A DNA stretch of 57,797 nt from Actinomycetota bacterium (GCA_020029595.1 JAIBJN010000003.1:1-57797); one strand, 5' to 3'. Positions 9,022 to 19,118 are shown, numbered from the stretch's first letter. Numbers and translations: made by a program. The notes: generated by a model not told the origin, from the sequence alone.

Positions 9022-9876
9022 CTACGCGAGCCAGGCCGGCACGAGCGCGTCGAGCCGCTCGCGCTCCGCGTCCGTGAGCCCCCGGAGCGGCGCGCGGACG
9101 TCCTCCCGCACCGGGACGCCGCGCAGGGCGAGGACGCGCTTGAGCGCCGTATGGCGCGGGAAGGCCTCGAGTCCGTCGCGGAGCTCGCCGAGGCGGGCGC
9201 TCCGCTCGGGGCTTGGCTCGCGAACCGCGTCGGCGACGAGCTCCGGGAAGGCAGTGGCGAGCGCGGACACGGAGCCCTTCGCGCCGCGCCGCATCCCGGC
9301 GCCGATCAAGCTCTCCGCTCCCACGAAGATGTCCAGGCCCTCGAGCAGGTACGGCTCGAGCCGTTCGAAGGGCGCGTCGGAGACCTTCATCCCGGCCAGG
9401 TTGGGGGCGAGCTCGCGCAGCCGCTCGACGACGGGCACCGGGACCGTGTAGCCGCTCACGCGCGCGAACTCGTAGACGTAGAACGGCGTGGGCGCGCACG
9501 CCTCGGCCGCGGCGACGAAATGCGCCAGGAGCGCTTCGTCGTCGAGCTGGAAGTACGGCGGGCCGATGACCGCGACCGCCGCCGCCCCGGCCGCCGCTGC
9601 GTGCTCGACCAGCCCGACCGTGTCGGCGGTCGACTGCGCTCCGCAGTGAACGGCGACGTCGAGGCGCCCCTCGCACGCCGTGAGGAAGAGGTCGGTGACG
9701 CGCTTCCGCTCCTCGAGCGAGAGGAGGATGCCCTCGCCGGTCGTTCCCATGGCCAGGATTCCGTCGAGGCCGCCGGCGACGAGGAAGTCGGCGAGCGGCC
9801 CGAACGCCGCCTCGTCGAGCTCCGCCCCGCCGTCTCGGAACGGCGTCACGGCCGCCGCCAGCGCGCCCTTGATCAC
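9022..9876 (-). CDS. DapA/NanA-family aldolase or lyase
   Basis: A class I TIM-barrel aldolase of the dihydrodipicolinate synthase / N-acetylneuraminate lyase family (284 aa). MGTTGEGILLSLEERKRV matches the GTTGE pyruvate-binding motif, YVYEFARVSG supplies the catalytic Tyr, and NLAGMKVSD the Schiff-base Lys. The motif around the Tyr lacks the YNxP form of true DapA, so a sugar-acid or other 2-keto acid lyase is as likely as lysine synthesis. The GTG 9876 start is supported by TAAGGT 7 nt upstream; longer in-frame sequence runs antisense through the next gene. Confidence 0.85.
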   Translation of the reverse strand: MIKGALAAAVTPFRDGGAELDEAAFGPLADFLVAGGLDGILAMGTTGEGILLSLEERKRVTDLFLTACEGRLDVAVHCGAQSTADTVGLVEHAAAAGAAAVAVIGPPYFQLDDEALLAHFVAAAEACAPTPFYVYEFARVSGYTVPVPVVERLRELAPNLAGMKVSDAPFERLEPYLLEGLDIFVGAESLIGAGMRRGAKGSVSALATAFPELVADAVREPSPERSARLGELRDGLEAFPRHTALKRVLALRGVPVREDVRAPLRGLTDAERERLDALVPAWLA

Positions 9877-9901
9877 GGGGCGAACCTTATGCTCCCGGGC
9901 G
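9877..9901. promoter_or_regulatory. Divergent leaderless promoters with overlapping -10 boxes
   Basis: Only 25 bp separate two divergent start codons. On the minus strand TAAGGT (9884-9889) lies 7 nt before GTG 9876. On the plus strand TATGCT (9888-9893) lies 8 nt before ATG 9902. The two boxes share 2 bp, so polymerase could not occupy both at once. No Shine-Dalgarno fits on either side. Confidence 0.5.
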
Positions 9902-10687
9902 ATGAGCGCGCTGCGGATCGAGCGGGACGGAGACGTTCTGCGGATCACCATCGCCAAGCCCGAGCGGCGGAACGCCTTCGACGCCGCCCTGATTGCGGAG
10001 CTCACCGAGGCCTTCGCCGACGTCGGCGGCGCACGCACCGTCGTGCTCGCCGGCGATGGGCCGAGCTTCTGCGCCGGAGCGGACGTCGAGTGGCAACGGT
10101 CCTCGATCGACCTCTCATACGACGAGAACGTCGAGGATGCCATGCGCCTCTACCGCATGCTCGAGGCCGTTGACACCTGCCCGTCGCCGGTCGTTGCACG
10201 CGTGCAGGGCTTCGCGCTCGGCGGCGGCTCTGGGGTCGTGGCGTGTGCGGACGTCGTCGTCGCCGGCCCGGACTCCGTCTTCGGCTTCACCGAGGTGCGA
10301 CTGGGGATCATCCCGGCCGTGATCTCGCCCTTCGTCTTCGCCCGCATCGGCGGCGGCGCTGCCCGGCGCTACTTCCTCACCGGCGAGCGCTTCGGTGCCG
10401 ACACGGCGCTTCGGATCGGGCTCGTGCACGAGGTCGCCGAGGACCTGGACGAGGCCGTCGACCGCGTGGTCGATCATCTCCTCGCCGCCGGCCCGGAGGC
10501 GGTCCGCGCGGCGAAACGACTTGTCCGCGAGCATCCGCGAGGGGAGGAGACCGCCCGCATCGCCGCGGCGCTCCGCACGAGCCCGGAGGGACAGGAGGGG
10601 CTCCGCGCATTCCTCGAAAAGCGCCCGGCTGCGCTCCCCGACGGCGGCGAGTGGGGCGTGTTCGCGGGGAAGCAGGAAAACCGATAG
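9902..10687 (+). CDS. Enoyl-CoA hydratase/isomerase family protein (methylglutaconyl-CoA hydratase-like)
   Basis: A crotonase-fold enzyme (261 aa). It has the oxyanion-hole segments SFCAGADVEW and ARVQGFALGGGSGVVACAD, then FGFTEVRLGIIPAVISPFV with the catalytic Glu. The GGGSGLVAC-type loop, with no Glu at the first acid position, is usual in methylglutaconyl-CoA hydratases of leucine breakdown, which fits the carboxylase genes on either side; a generic enoyl-CoA hydratase cannot be excluded. The start ATG 9902 is divergent from the DapA-family gene. Confidence 0.85.
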   Translation: MSALRIERDGDVLRITIAKPERRNAFDAALIAELTEAFADVGGARTVVLAGDGPSFCAGADVEWQRSSIDLSYDENVEDAMRLYRMLEAVDTCPSPVVARVQGFALGGGSGVVACADVVVAGPDSVFGFTEVRLGIIPAVISPFVFARIGGGAARRYFLTGERFGADTALRIGLVHEVAEDLDEAVDRVVDHLLAAGPEAVRAAKRLVREHPRGEETARIAAALRTSPEGQEGLRAFLEKRPAALPDGGEWGVFAGKQENR

Positions 10688-10691
10688 CCCT

Positions 10692-11333
10692 TCAGTCCTC
10701 CCCTGGAAGGAACGGCCCGTCGACGCCACCGCATGGGCGAATCCCCGCCCACTCAGCCTTTGGGGTGCAGATCGCGACCGCGTAGGGGACGAGGAGCTCG
10801 TACCGGTCATCGTCCACGCGGTAGTGGACGCGGAAGGACTGAAGCGTCACGCGGCCGTCGGGCTTCGTCGACTCGAGACCGATGTAGAGCTGGGTCCGTC
10901 TCGCCGCATCCGGATTCACGTCCGGTTGTGGAGGAACGACGTAGCCTTCGAGCGGCGCCAGGTCGGGGAAGGACACGACCTCCGCTGGGAAGTCCTCCCG
11001 ACGCGGCGGAAATCCTGGATACGCCTCCGCACTCCCGCCTTGGGGCTCCTGGGCGGCAAGAGCCCCGACCATGCGGATCCCGGCCTCAGGGTCGACAAGC
11101 GTGACACGGTCGAGGACAGCCGGCTCAGGTCCCGAGTTGTAGAACCTGATGCCGGCGAATCCGACCGGGTCTCCGGCATCGCGTGGGAACCCGGATCCTT
11201 GGCGGATCGACGGGGCTACCAGGGGCCCGTTCGCAGCCGATCGGTCACTCCACGGGGGGCCGAGCACGGCGACGACCACCGCGACGACCGCGAGAGCCAC
11301 AGCGGTCGCCGCCAGCAACGATCTTCGGCTCAC
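10692..11333 (-). CDS. Membrane-anchored protein of unknown function
   Basis: A protein of 213 aa with an N-terminal hydrophobic segment (residues 5-24, LLAATAVALAVVAVVVAVLG), probably an anchor or uncleaved signal, then an extracytoplasmic Pro-rich domain with PYAVAICT near the end. I do not recognise the family. The start GTG 11333 has AGGACAG just upstream and lies 5 nt after the stop of the LamG gene, so the two form a unit and probably act together at the cell surface. The longer open frame upstream is antisense to nothing but runs through the LamG 3' end in another frame, and was not used. Confidence 0.6.
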   Translation of the reverse strand: MSRRSLLAATAVALAVVAVVVAVLGPPWSDRSAANGPLVAPSIRQGSGFPRDAGDPVGFAGIRFYNSGPEPAVLDRVTLVDPEAGIRMVGALAAQEPQGGSAEAYPGFPPRREDFPAEVVSFPDLAPLEGYVVPPQPDVNPDAARRTQLYIGLESTKPDGRVTLQSFRVHYRVDDDRYELLVPYAVAICTPKAEWAGIRPCGGVDGPFLPGED

Positions 11334-11338
11334 CTGTC

Positions 11339-14300
11339 CTACCAGCCCGCGAAGACTCGCCGAGCTTGGCCGGGCGGCTTGCTTACACCGCAGAGAGTGG
11401 TTGACGCGAGCGTGCTTCCGAACCACCACTGGGACGTGACCCACCTCGAGAAGCCGCTCCGCGCACCAACGATGAAGAAACCGAGATCGGCCGCCGCCCC
11501 CCAGTACGTCGCACGGTTGCGATCGCGCGTCCAGTCCTGCCGAGGCGAGAAGATGTGGTTGACGAGCTCGGAGCACTCGCCGTCCCTCGAGGAGACGCCA
11601 GCGCCCTTGGCCAGGTTGTATCCGTTCCACTTGGCGGCGCGGGTCTTCTTGTTTCCGGTCCCGCACTGGTACCAGTGCGTGTAGATGAACCGAGCCTTCA
11701 CGGCTCGGGACGTGTACTCACCCGGGCCCGTGGTTGCCGTCTGGCCTGCGGATGTCGACTGGCCGCTCGAGTTGCCGACGTGTACCGAACCGCTGACGTG
11801 CCACCTCGACGTGGGTGTCTTGAAGGCCACGTCGATGTCGGAGTCCGCCCTCGTCCCGTAGGCGAAGCGGTTCGTCATCGACGACCACGTGTGCAGCTCG
11901 CCGACGCGCGTGTACGACTCCCCCTGGCCGGTCTTCTTCCAGATCCCGAACGTCTTGTCCCAGTTGGAGCATTCGACGCCGTCGTTCGGGGGATCGGCCT
12001 GGAGCGACGCGACGCCGTCCTCTCCGGGGCCCAGGACGGCGTTCACCGACGCTGCGGGCAGCCCGGTGACCGAGTCCTCCCACATCGCCTGAGCCTCCGC
12101 GAGGCCCTCCCCGGCCAGCATGAGCGAGGCGCCCCCCGGCGAGCCGAAGTCGCGCTCGATGAACGACTCGTACTGGAAGCCGGGTGCGGCGGCCCGCAGC
12201 TCGAAGTTGGCGACGCCGCCGTTGGCGTCAGCCTCCGCCTGGACAGCGGGGGTGAGGGCGCCCTCGAGGGCGTAGTTCCCGTTCGCGTCGCTCGTCGTCT
12301 GAGCGACGAGCTGAGTGCCGGCGGCGCCTCCGACGGGGACCGAGTCGGTCTGAGCAGGCCAGAGGTAGAGCGAGACGGTGGCGTTCGGGACCGGATTCCC
12401 GCTCGCGTCGGTGAGCGTGCCCGAGGCGATCACCGGGCCGCCGCTCGTGGAGACCAGGGCCGGCGAGCGCGCCGAGGCGGCGGAGGCGGCGCCGACACCG
12501 TTTTGAGCGGTCACGACGACGCGCAGGCGCTTCCCGAGATCGGCCACCGTCGGGGTGTATCCCGTTCCGGTCGCTCCCGCGACATCCGTGCACCCGCTCG
12601 TCCCCATCGCGTGGTGCGCCCGCACCCGGGCCGCCGAGAGCGCCTGGTCGTAAACGGCGACCTCGTCCAGATCGCCGGCGTAGTAGAGGCTCGCGGCGCC
12701 CTGGTTCAGGAAACGTCCAATCTGGAAGGGTGCGCTCGTGTCCGCAATCGTGCGGTTCGCGATCACCTGGGTGACGTCGGCCCCGTCCAAGTAGATGCGA
12801 ATCGCGGCGCCGCTCTTCGTGGCGACCACGTGGTGGAAGCTCCCGTCGGCAGGGATGGCGACCGACGAGACGGCGATGTCGCCCATGTTCGACTTGGCGA
12901 AATGGGCGCGGTCGTCGGGGTCGACGCGCAGTGCGTAGCCTCCCACTCCCTTCTGGACGATCTGGCCCTTCACACCGGTCACGTCGCGGTGCACCCACTC
13001 CTCGATCGTGAGCGAGTCACCGAGGTCGAGGGAGCTCCGGTCGGGCACCGTGACGTGGTCGTTGAGACCGTCGAAGCGGGCGGCGCGATTCGTGTCCGCC
13101 GAGCCGGAAAGCGCACCACGCACGCCGAGCGTGACCCCGTTCGCGTAGGTGCCCGTGTTGCCCTTCCCGGAGTCGTCGCTCGCGGTCGACCCGGCGAGTT
13201 CGCCGAGGCGCCAGTAGCCGTGCGGGGAGTCCGCGAGCACCGTCGCGCGGTAGCGGCGGTCGAGACAGCTCTGCCACTGGAAGGAGTACGCGAGCGGTTC
13301 CTTACCCGTCCAGGCGCCCTCGCCCGCGGCCAGCTGCCGGCCGACGACCGTCTCGCCCCAGACGACGGGAGCCTCCACGTTCACCGGCGACTGGGTCGTC
13401 ACGACCGCCGTGTCGCCGGAGGCGGCAGTCGTCGCGCCACCGGCATCGGTGGCCGTCACGAGGGCGCGCACGGTCGCGCCGTAGTCCGCCGGCGTCAGCG
13501 TGTAGCTCGAGCCCCGCGCTCCCGCGATCCCGACGCAGCCTGAGGAGCCGACGTCGAAGTGAGCACGGACGCGCACGGCCGCCAGAGCGCCGCGATAGAG
13601 CGCGATCTCGTCGAGCTCGCCCGCGTAGGGGCCCTCCCCCGCAAGAGGCTGGTGGGCTGTCCCGATCCGGAGCGCGCTCGCACCGTTCGCGATCGTCCGG
13701 TTCGTGACCGCCGCGGTGACGTCGGCGCCATCCAGGTAGAGCCGGGTCGCCGACCCGCTCTTCGTGGCGACGACATGGTGGAAGGCCCCGTCGAGCGGTA
13801 CCGCAACCGCCGCCGCCGAGACATCTCCGGCGCCCGGCTTCGTCAGGACGACCTTGTTGCCCGACGTGAGCCGTAGGGCGTACGCGCCGGCGCCCTTGTC
13901 CAGAATGGTCGTCGCGCGACCCCCGACCGGCCGGATCCAAGCCTCGAGCGTGAACGAGTCGCCCAGGTCGAAGCCGCTCCCGTCCGGGACGTCCGCGTAG
14001 TCGTCCACGCCGTCGAAGCCGGCCGCGCCGTCCCCGTCCTCGAAGAGGCCGCCGTCGACCTCCTGGAGGACGCCGTTCCGGAACGTGCCGAGCTGCTCGC
14101 TTCCGGTCGCGTCCGTGACGTCGGGCGACTCCGCCGCGTCGCCGAGCCGGTAGTACGCGGTCGGCCCGTCCCTCAGAACCTCAGAGGCGTAAAGAGCCCC
14201 GACGCATCGCTGCCACTGGTGGGCGAAGCTCATCGGCGCGGCTCCCGACCAGGTCCCTGTCGAGACGGTCAGCGTCTGCCCGACCTCGGGGAGGCCGGAG

Positions 14301-14419
14301 ATCGCCGGCGGGTTCGTGCTCGTCGGTCCGGCTCCAAAGGCCGGAGCGGTGGCAAAACCGGCGAGAACAAGGGTGACGGCACCGGCCTTCCAGATCGCCG
14401 ACGCGAGCGTCGTACGCAC
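11339..14419 (-). CDS. Large secreted protein with LamG domains nested in Ig-like domains
   Basis: An exported multidomain protein (1026 aa). A signal peptide (about 1-30, ending AFGAG) is followed by an Ig-like module half (GQTLTVSTGTWSG ... FAHQWQRC), a LamG/concanavalin-like domain of about 215 aa (YYRLGDAAE ... FDGVDDYADVPD ... FTLEAWIRP ... LDEIALYRGAL), then the second half of the Ig module (GCVGIAGARGSSYTL ... TATDAGG). The whole arrangement repeats once (QWQSC ... YWRLGELAG ... LDEVAVYDQALS ... GCTDVAGATGTGYT). Next comes a carboxypeptidase-regulatory-like fold (TSDANGNYALEG) and a Cys-poor C-terminal region rich in Trp (HWYQCGTGNKKTRAAKWNG). GTG 14419 is preferred over TTG 14425 because GGGAGG sits 6 nt before it. 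Probably carbohydrate- or surface-binding; no catalytic motif seen. Confidence 0.85.
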   Translation of the reverse strand: MRTTLASAIWKAGAVTLVLAGFATAPAFGAGPTSTNPPAISGLPEVGQTLTVSTGTWSGAAPMSFAHQWQRCVGALYASEVLRDGPTAYYRLGDAAESPDVTDATGSEQLGTFRNGVLQEVDGGLFEDGDGAAGFDGVDDYADVPDGSGFDLGDSFTLEAWIRPVGGRATTILDKGAGAYALRLTSGNKVVLTKPGAGDVSAAAVAVPLDGAFHHVVATKSGSATRLYLDGADVTAAVTNRTIANGASALRIGTAHQPLAGEGPYAGELDEIALYRGALAAVRVRAHFDVGSSGCVGIAGARGSSYTLTPADYGATVRALVTATDAGGATTAASGDTAVVTTQSPVNVEAPVVWGETVVGRQLAAGEGAWTGKEPLAYSFQWQSCLDRRYRATVLADSPHGYWRLGELAGSTASDDSGKGNTGTYANGVTLGVRGALSGSADTNRAARFDGLNDHVTVPDRSSLDLGDSLTIEEWVHRDVTGVKGQIVQKGVGGYALRVDPDDRAHFAKSNMGDIAVSSVAIPADGSFHHVVATKSGAAIRIYLDGADVTQVIANRTIADTSAPFQIGRFLNQGAASLYYAGDLDEVAVYDQALSAARVRAHHAMGTSGCTDVAGATGTGYTPTVADLGKRLRVVVTAQNGVGAASAASARSPALVSTSGGPVIASGTLTDASGNPVPNATVSLYLWPAQTDSVPVGGAAGTQLVAQTTSDANGNYALEGALTPAVQAEADANGGVANFELRAAAPGFQYESFIERDFGSPGGASLMLAGEGLAEAQAMWEDSVTGLPAASVNAVLGPGEDGVASLQADPPNDGVECSNWDKTFGIWKKTGQGESYTRVGELHTWSSMTNRFAYGTRADSDIDVAFKTPTSRWHVSGSVHVGNSSGQSTSAGQTATTGPGEYTSRAVKARFIYTHWYQCGTGNKKTRAAKWNGYNLAKGAGVSSRDGECSELVNHIFSPRQDWTRDRNRATYWGAAADLGFFIVGARSGFSRWVTSQWWFGSTLASTTLCGVSKPPGQARRVFAGW

Positions 14420-14594
14420 CTTCAACCTCCCTCTTCGAGAACTGAGCCGAGGCTGCGGGCGTGCACCGCTCGAGTTCGATTTCGTTCAGGATAGATCATC
14501 GTTGCCGCCTTCGACAACGGCTCTTCAGGCCACGTCCGTTACGGACCCCATCTAAGCTGCGCGCGGCTCGCAAACCCGCTCCTCGCATGACCTC

Positions 14595-16216
<1,622 letters not shown>

Positions 16217-16217
<1 letters not shown>

Positions 16218-16810
16218 TGGAGGCCGCCGACCTCCTCCCCGACCCGATCGCACAGTTCCAGCTCTGGTACGAGGAGGCGCTCGCGGCCGGCGTTGCGATG
16301 CCCGAGGCGATGGCGCTCGCCACTGCCGACGGGGACGGCCGCCCCTCCGCGCGCACCGTCCTGCTCAAGGGCGCCGACGAGCTCGGTTTCCGCTTCTTCA
16401 CGAACACGGAGAGCAGGAAGGGCCACGAGCTCGCCGCCAACCCGCAGGCCGCGCTTGTCTTCCACTGGCCGCAGGAGCCGCGGCGCCAGGTGACGGTCGC
16501 CGGGCCGGTCGCGCCGCTCTCCCGCGAGGAGTCCGAGGCGTACTTCCGGTCCCGCCCGCTAGGGAGCCGCCTGGGCGCGTGGGCCTCGCGGCAGACCAGC
16601 GTCGTGCCGGACCGGGAGACGCTCGACCGCGCGTTCGCTGCTGCCGAGGCTACGTACGGCGACGATCCGCCGCTCCCGCCTTGGTGGGGCGGCTATCTCC
16701 TCCGGCCGATCCGGATCGAGTTCTGGCAGAACCGTCCGAACCGCCTTCACGACCGCTTCGGCTACACGCGCGAGAACGGCGACTGGGCTCTCGAGCGCCT
16801 GGCGCCCTGA
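16217..16810 (+). CDS. pdxH: Pyridoxamine/pyridoxine 5'-phosphate oxidase
   Basis: An FMN enzyme (197 aa) making pyridoxal 5'-phosphate. Family features in order: DPIAQFQLWYEEA, MALATADGDGRPSARTVLLKG, GFRFFTNTESRKGHEL, AALVFHWP, RQVTVAGPV, FRSRPLGSRLGAWASRQT, and the C-terminal PIRIEFWQNRPNRLHDR ending in ERLAP. ATG 16217 is chosen because GGAGG at 16208-16212 is well placed for it and too close for GTG 16214. It overlaps the biotin carboxylase stop, so the two are co-translated, although the functional link is not obvious. Confidence 0.95.
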
Positions 16811-16879
16811 CGTTTGCGGGCACCGCCCGAGGGTAGACGGGACCGGAGAACTGGATCCCGACTCAAGGAGACACGACTC

Positions 16880-17341
16880 ATGAGCAACGAGCTCAAGGGC
16901 AGGCGCGTGGCCTTCCTCGCGACCGACGGCGTCGAGCAGGTCGAGCTGACCGAGCCGTGGAAGGCCGTCGTCGCGGCAGGCGGCGAGACCGAGCTGATCT
17001 CGCTCGAGACGGCCGAGATCCAGGGCTTCGACCACCACGACAAGGCCGAAACGTTCCCGGTCGACAAGGCGGTGAAGGACGCCGATCCGACCGACTACGA
17101 CGGGCTCGTCTCCCCGGCGGCGTGATCAACCCCGGCAGTCACCTCGTGGCCGAGCCTGAAGACCGACATCGAGAACGCGGGCGGCACCTGGGTCGACCAG
17201 GATCTCGCCGTCGATCGCGGGCTCTTCACCAGCAGGAACCATCAGGATCTCCACGTCTTCTGGCGGAAGCTCGTCGAGGAGGTCGCCGAGGGGACCCACG
17301 AGGAGCAGCGCCAGGCGGAGCGGGAAGCCGTCGGCCGCTAG
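16880..17341 (+). pseudogene. DJ-1/PfpI-family gene with internal deletion and frameshift
   Basis: The start ATG 16880 follows AAGGAGA. The first 80 codons give a normal PfpI/YhbO N-terminus (KGRRVAFLATDGVEQVEL ... DYDGLVSP), then a stop at 17123-17125. In a shifted frame the family's GGVINPGS follows. In the next frame, without a gap, TGG CCG AGC CTG AAG (17154 onward) gives WPSLKTDIENAGGTWVDQ and the usual C-terminus to the TAG at 17339. The roughly 40 residues normally between GVINP and WPSLKTDI, including the nucleophile elbow with the catalytic Cys (AICHGP), are missing. The gene cannot make an active deglycase/peptidase. Confidence 0.85.
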
Positions 17342-17349
17342 AGAGGGTT

Positions 17350-17667
17350 CTACGCCAGGAGGTCGCGGAGGCGCATGGCGAGCGACGCATCGCCCTCGAC
17401 GCGGATCTTCCCCATGAGGAAGGCGCCCATCGCGCTCTGCTCGCCGCCGACGATCCGCAGCAAGAGGCCCTCCGAGACGGCGATGACGCAGTCGGCGGCG
17501 GCGTCCCCCTCGCTCACCGAGACGGCGCCGTCGTCCACCTCGACGCGCCAGCTCCCCGCCCCCTCGACATCGAAGCGGTAGCTCGCGGTCAGGCCGCGCG
17601 TGCGCTCGGACCCGCCGGCCGTCCTGGCTGCGAGCTGCTCGAAGAACTCCCGTGCGCTCCCGGGCAC
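17350..17667 (-). CDS. SCP2 sterol-transfer-like domain protein
   Basis: A single small lipid-binding domain (105 aa). The pattern RFDVEGAGSWRVEVDDGAVSV, then ADCVIAVSEGLLLRIVGG, and MGAFLMGKIRVEGDASLAMRL matches SCP2 domains, whose hydrophobic tunnel binds lipids or acyl groups. The start is GTG 17667, with GGAGGGG 7 nt upstream. That Shine-Dalgarno is the end of a repeat element joining this gene to the MFS gene 36 bp upstream. Function in the cell unknown. Confidence 0.85.
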   Translation of the reverse strand: MPGSAREFFEQLAARTAGGSERTRGLTASYRFDVEGAGSWRVEVDDGAVSVSEGDAAADCVIAVSEGLLLRIVGGEQSAMGAFLMGKIRVEGDASLAMRLRDLLA

Positions 17668-17668
17668 G

Positions 17669-17707
17669 CTAGTGCCCCTCCCGGTGATGCTGCCCGGCGG
17701 ACACTAG
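17669..17707 (-). repeat. Short copy (copy C) of the stop-codon-linked inverted-repeat element
   Basis: A 39-bp imperfect palindrome bounded by CTAGTG and CACTAG. On the plus strand GTGCCCCTCCCGGTGATGC (17672-17690) matches the left end of the 165-bp copies at 28071 and 45479 (GTGCCCCTYCAGGTAATGC); the internal structured core is absent. On the minus strand it begins with the TAG stop of the MFS gene (17704-17706) and ends with GGAGGGGCACTAG, which serves as the Shine-Dalgarno of the SCP2 gene. Confidence 0.7.
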
Positions 17708-18891
17708 ATCGGCGCCGTCGCCGGCTCGGCCGGCCGGAGCGTCCTGGACGAGGGCAGGAGGAGGGTGAGCGCGATGCAGAGCGCCGGGCCGAGCGCTGTC
17801 GTGAGGACGGCGGTCTGGAGGTCGACGGCGTCGGCGAGTGCGCCGAGCGTCAGGGCGGCGATCCCGCCGAGCCCGATCGCAAAGCCAATCGAGAGCCCCG
17901 AAGCCATTCCGACGCGCCCGGGCATGTACTCCTGGCTCATCACGAGGCTGACGCCGAACGTCCCGATGACCGCCGCGCCCGAGAGCGTGAGCGCGACGGC
18001 GCCGGCGATCCCGCCGACGAGCACGTAGACGAGGATCAGCGGCATCGAGACGACGAAGGAGCCGAGCAGGACGGCCCGGCGCCCGACCCGGTCCGCCAGC
18101 CTCCCGCCGAGGAGAGTGCCGAGGGCGCCCGCGAAGAGGAAGAGGGCGAGGAGGCGCGTGCCGTAGCCCGCGCCGTTCCCGCGCGAGATCTCGTAGAGCG
18201 GGATGAAGGTGAAGAGGCCCATGTGGGCGAGGCTCCGCAGGCCCACGATGGCGAGGAGCAAGGAGAGTCCGCGCCAGTTGTTCCCCGCCGCAGCCCGCTG
18301 CGCCTGCGCCTCCCGCCCGGGCACGAAGGCCGCGAGATGGGGAAGCGCGATGAGGAGGAAGGCTGCGACCACGAGCCCCGGGAGCACGAGCAGCGCTCCG
18401 CCGTCGAGCCCGAGCCCGAGGGTGATGACGAAGAACGACGCCAGGAGCGGCCCGAGGGCGAAACCGACGTTGCCGCCGACCGAGAAGAGCGACATCCCGC
18501 TTGCGCGGCGGTCTCCGCTCACGTAGCTGGCGAACTTCGAGCCCTCCGGGTGATAGGCGGCGACACCCAGGCCCGAGACGAGCACGCCGAGCAAGACGAG
18601 CCCGTAGCTCGGCGCGACCGACGCGAAGGCCATCCCGATCCCGGCGACCGCGACGCCCGTCGGGAGGAGCCAGAGCGCCCCGCGCGCATCCGACCAGAGG
18701 CCGAAAGCAGGCTGGATCAGCGACGAGCTGAAGGTGGCCGCGAGGACGAGGGCGCCGACCATCGTGTAGGAGAGGTCGAAGCGCACCGCGAGGAACGGCA
18801 GCAGCGCCGGTAGGGCTCCCTGCGCGAGGTCCGTGGCCAGATGCCCCGAGGAGAGGGCGGCCATGCCTCTGGAGTCGACGCCGGCGGGCAC
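17704..18891 (-). CDS. MFS transporter, Fsr (fosmidomycin resistance)-like
   Basis: A 395-residue integral membrane protein with about 12 hydrophobic segments in two halves. GVAAYHPEGSKFASYVSGDRR and FSVGGNVGFALGPLL match the Fsr branch of the major facilitator superfamily, drug/small-molecule proton antiporters. GGRLADRVGRRAVLLG is the inter-domain MFS signature. The start GTG 18891 is supported by TAACGT 7 nt upstream. The substrate cannot be told from sequence. It heads a two-gene unit with the SCP2-like protein. Confidence 0.88.
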   Translation of the reverse strand: MPAGVDSRGMAALSSGHLATDLAQGALPALLPFLAVRFDLSYTMVGALVLAATFSSSLIQPAFGLWSDARGALWLLPTGVAVAGIGMAFASVAPSYGLVLLGVLVSGLGVAAYHPEGSKFASYVSGDRRASGMSLFSVGGNVGFALGPLLASFFVITLGLGLDGGALLVLPGLVVAAFLLIALPHLAAFVPGREAQAQRAAAGNNWRGLSLLLAIVGLRSLAHMGLFTFIPLYEISRGNGAGYGTRLLALFLFAGALGTLLGGRLADRVGRRAVLLGSFVVSMPLILVYVLVGGIAGAVALTLSGAAVIGTFGVSLVMSQEYMPGRVGMASGLSIGFAIGLGGIAALTLGALADAVDLQTAVLTTALGPALCIALTLLLPSSRTLRPAEPATAPI

Positions 18892-18898
18892 TGCCCGA

Positions 18899-18904
18899 AC
18901 GTTA
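18899..18904 (-). promoter_or_regulatory. -10 box TAACGT, leaderless start of the MFS gene
   Basis: TAACGT on the minus strand ends 7 nt before GTG 18891. No ribosome binding site lies between. Confidence 0.45.
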
Positions 18905-18933
18905 CCCGGCGACCGCCGGCACCTCTCGACGAG

Positions 18934-18958
18934 GAAGCCCTCCGAAGAGGAGGGCTTC
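18934..18958. repeat. 10-bp perfect hairpin in divergent promoter region
   Basis: GAAGCCCTCC and GGAGGGCTTC are separated by GAAGA. It lies between the divergent MFS and pepA starts, just upstream of the MFS -10 box. It has no T-run, so it is not a typical terminator; it could be an operator or part of a dispersed repeat. The rest of the gap (to 19118) shows a TAGCAT box (12 nt before the pepA ATG) and nothing else recognised. Confidence 0.4.
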
Positions 18959-19118
18959 GATGGGGAGAGATTGTCGCCCGCGAGGGGAGGGTGCGGGCTG
19001 GGGAGAGGGTAGAGCTGCGCTCACTGGCGCCTCCTCTGTATCGGCGTCTCTGGAGCACGCCCCATCCCTCGAACGGGGCACGGCGCTCCCCCGGCTCCGG
19101 TAGCATCCCGCCTCGCTC

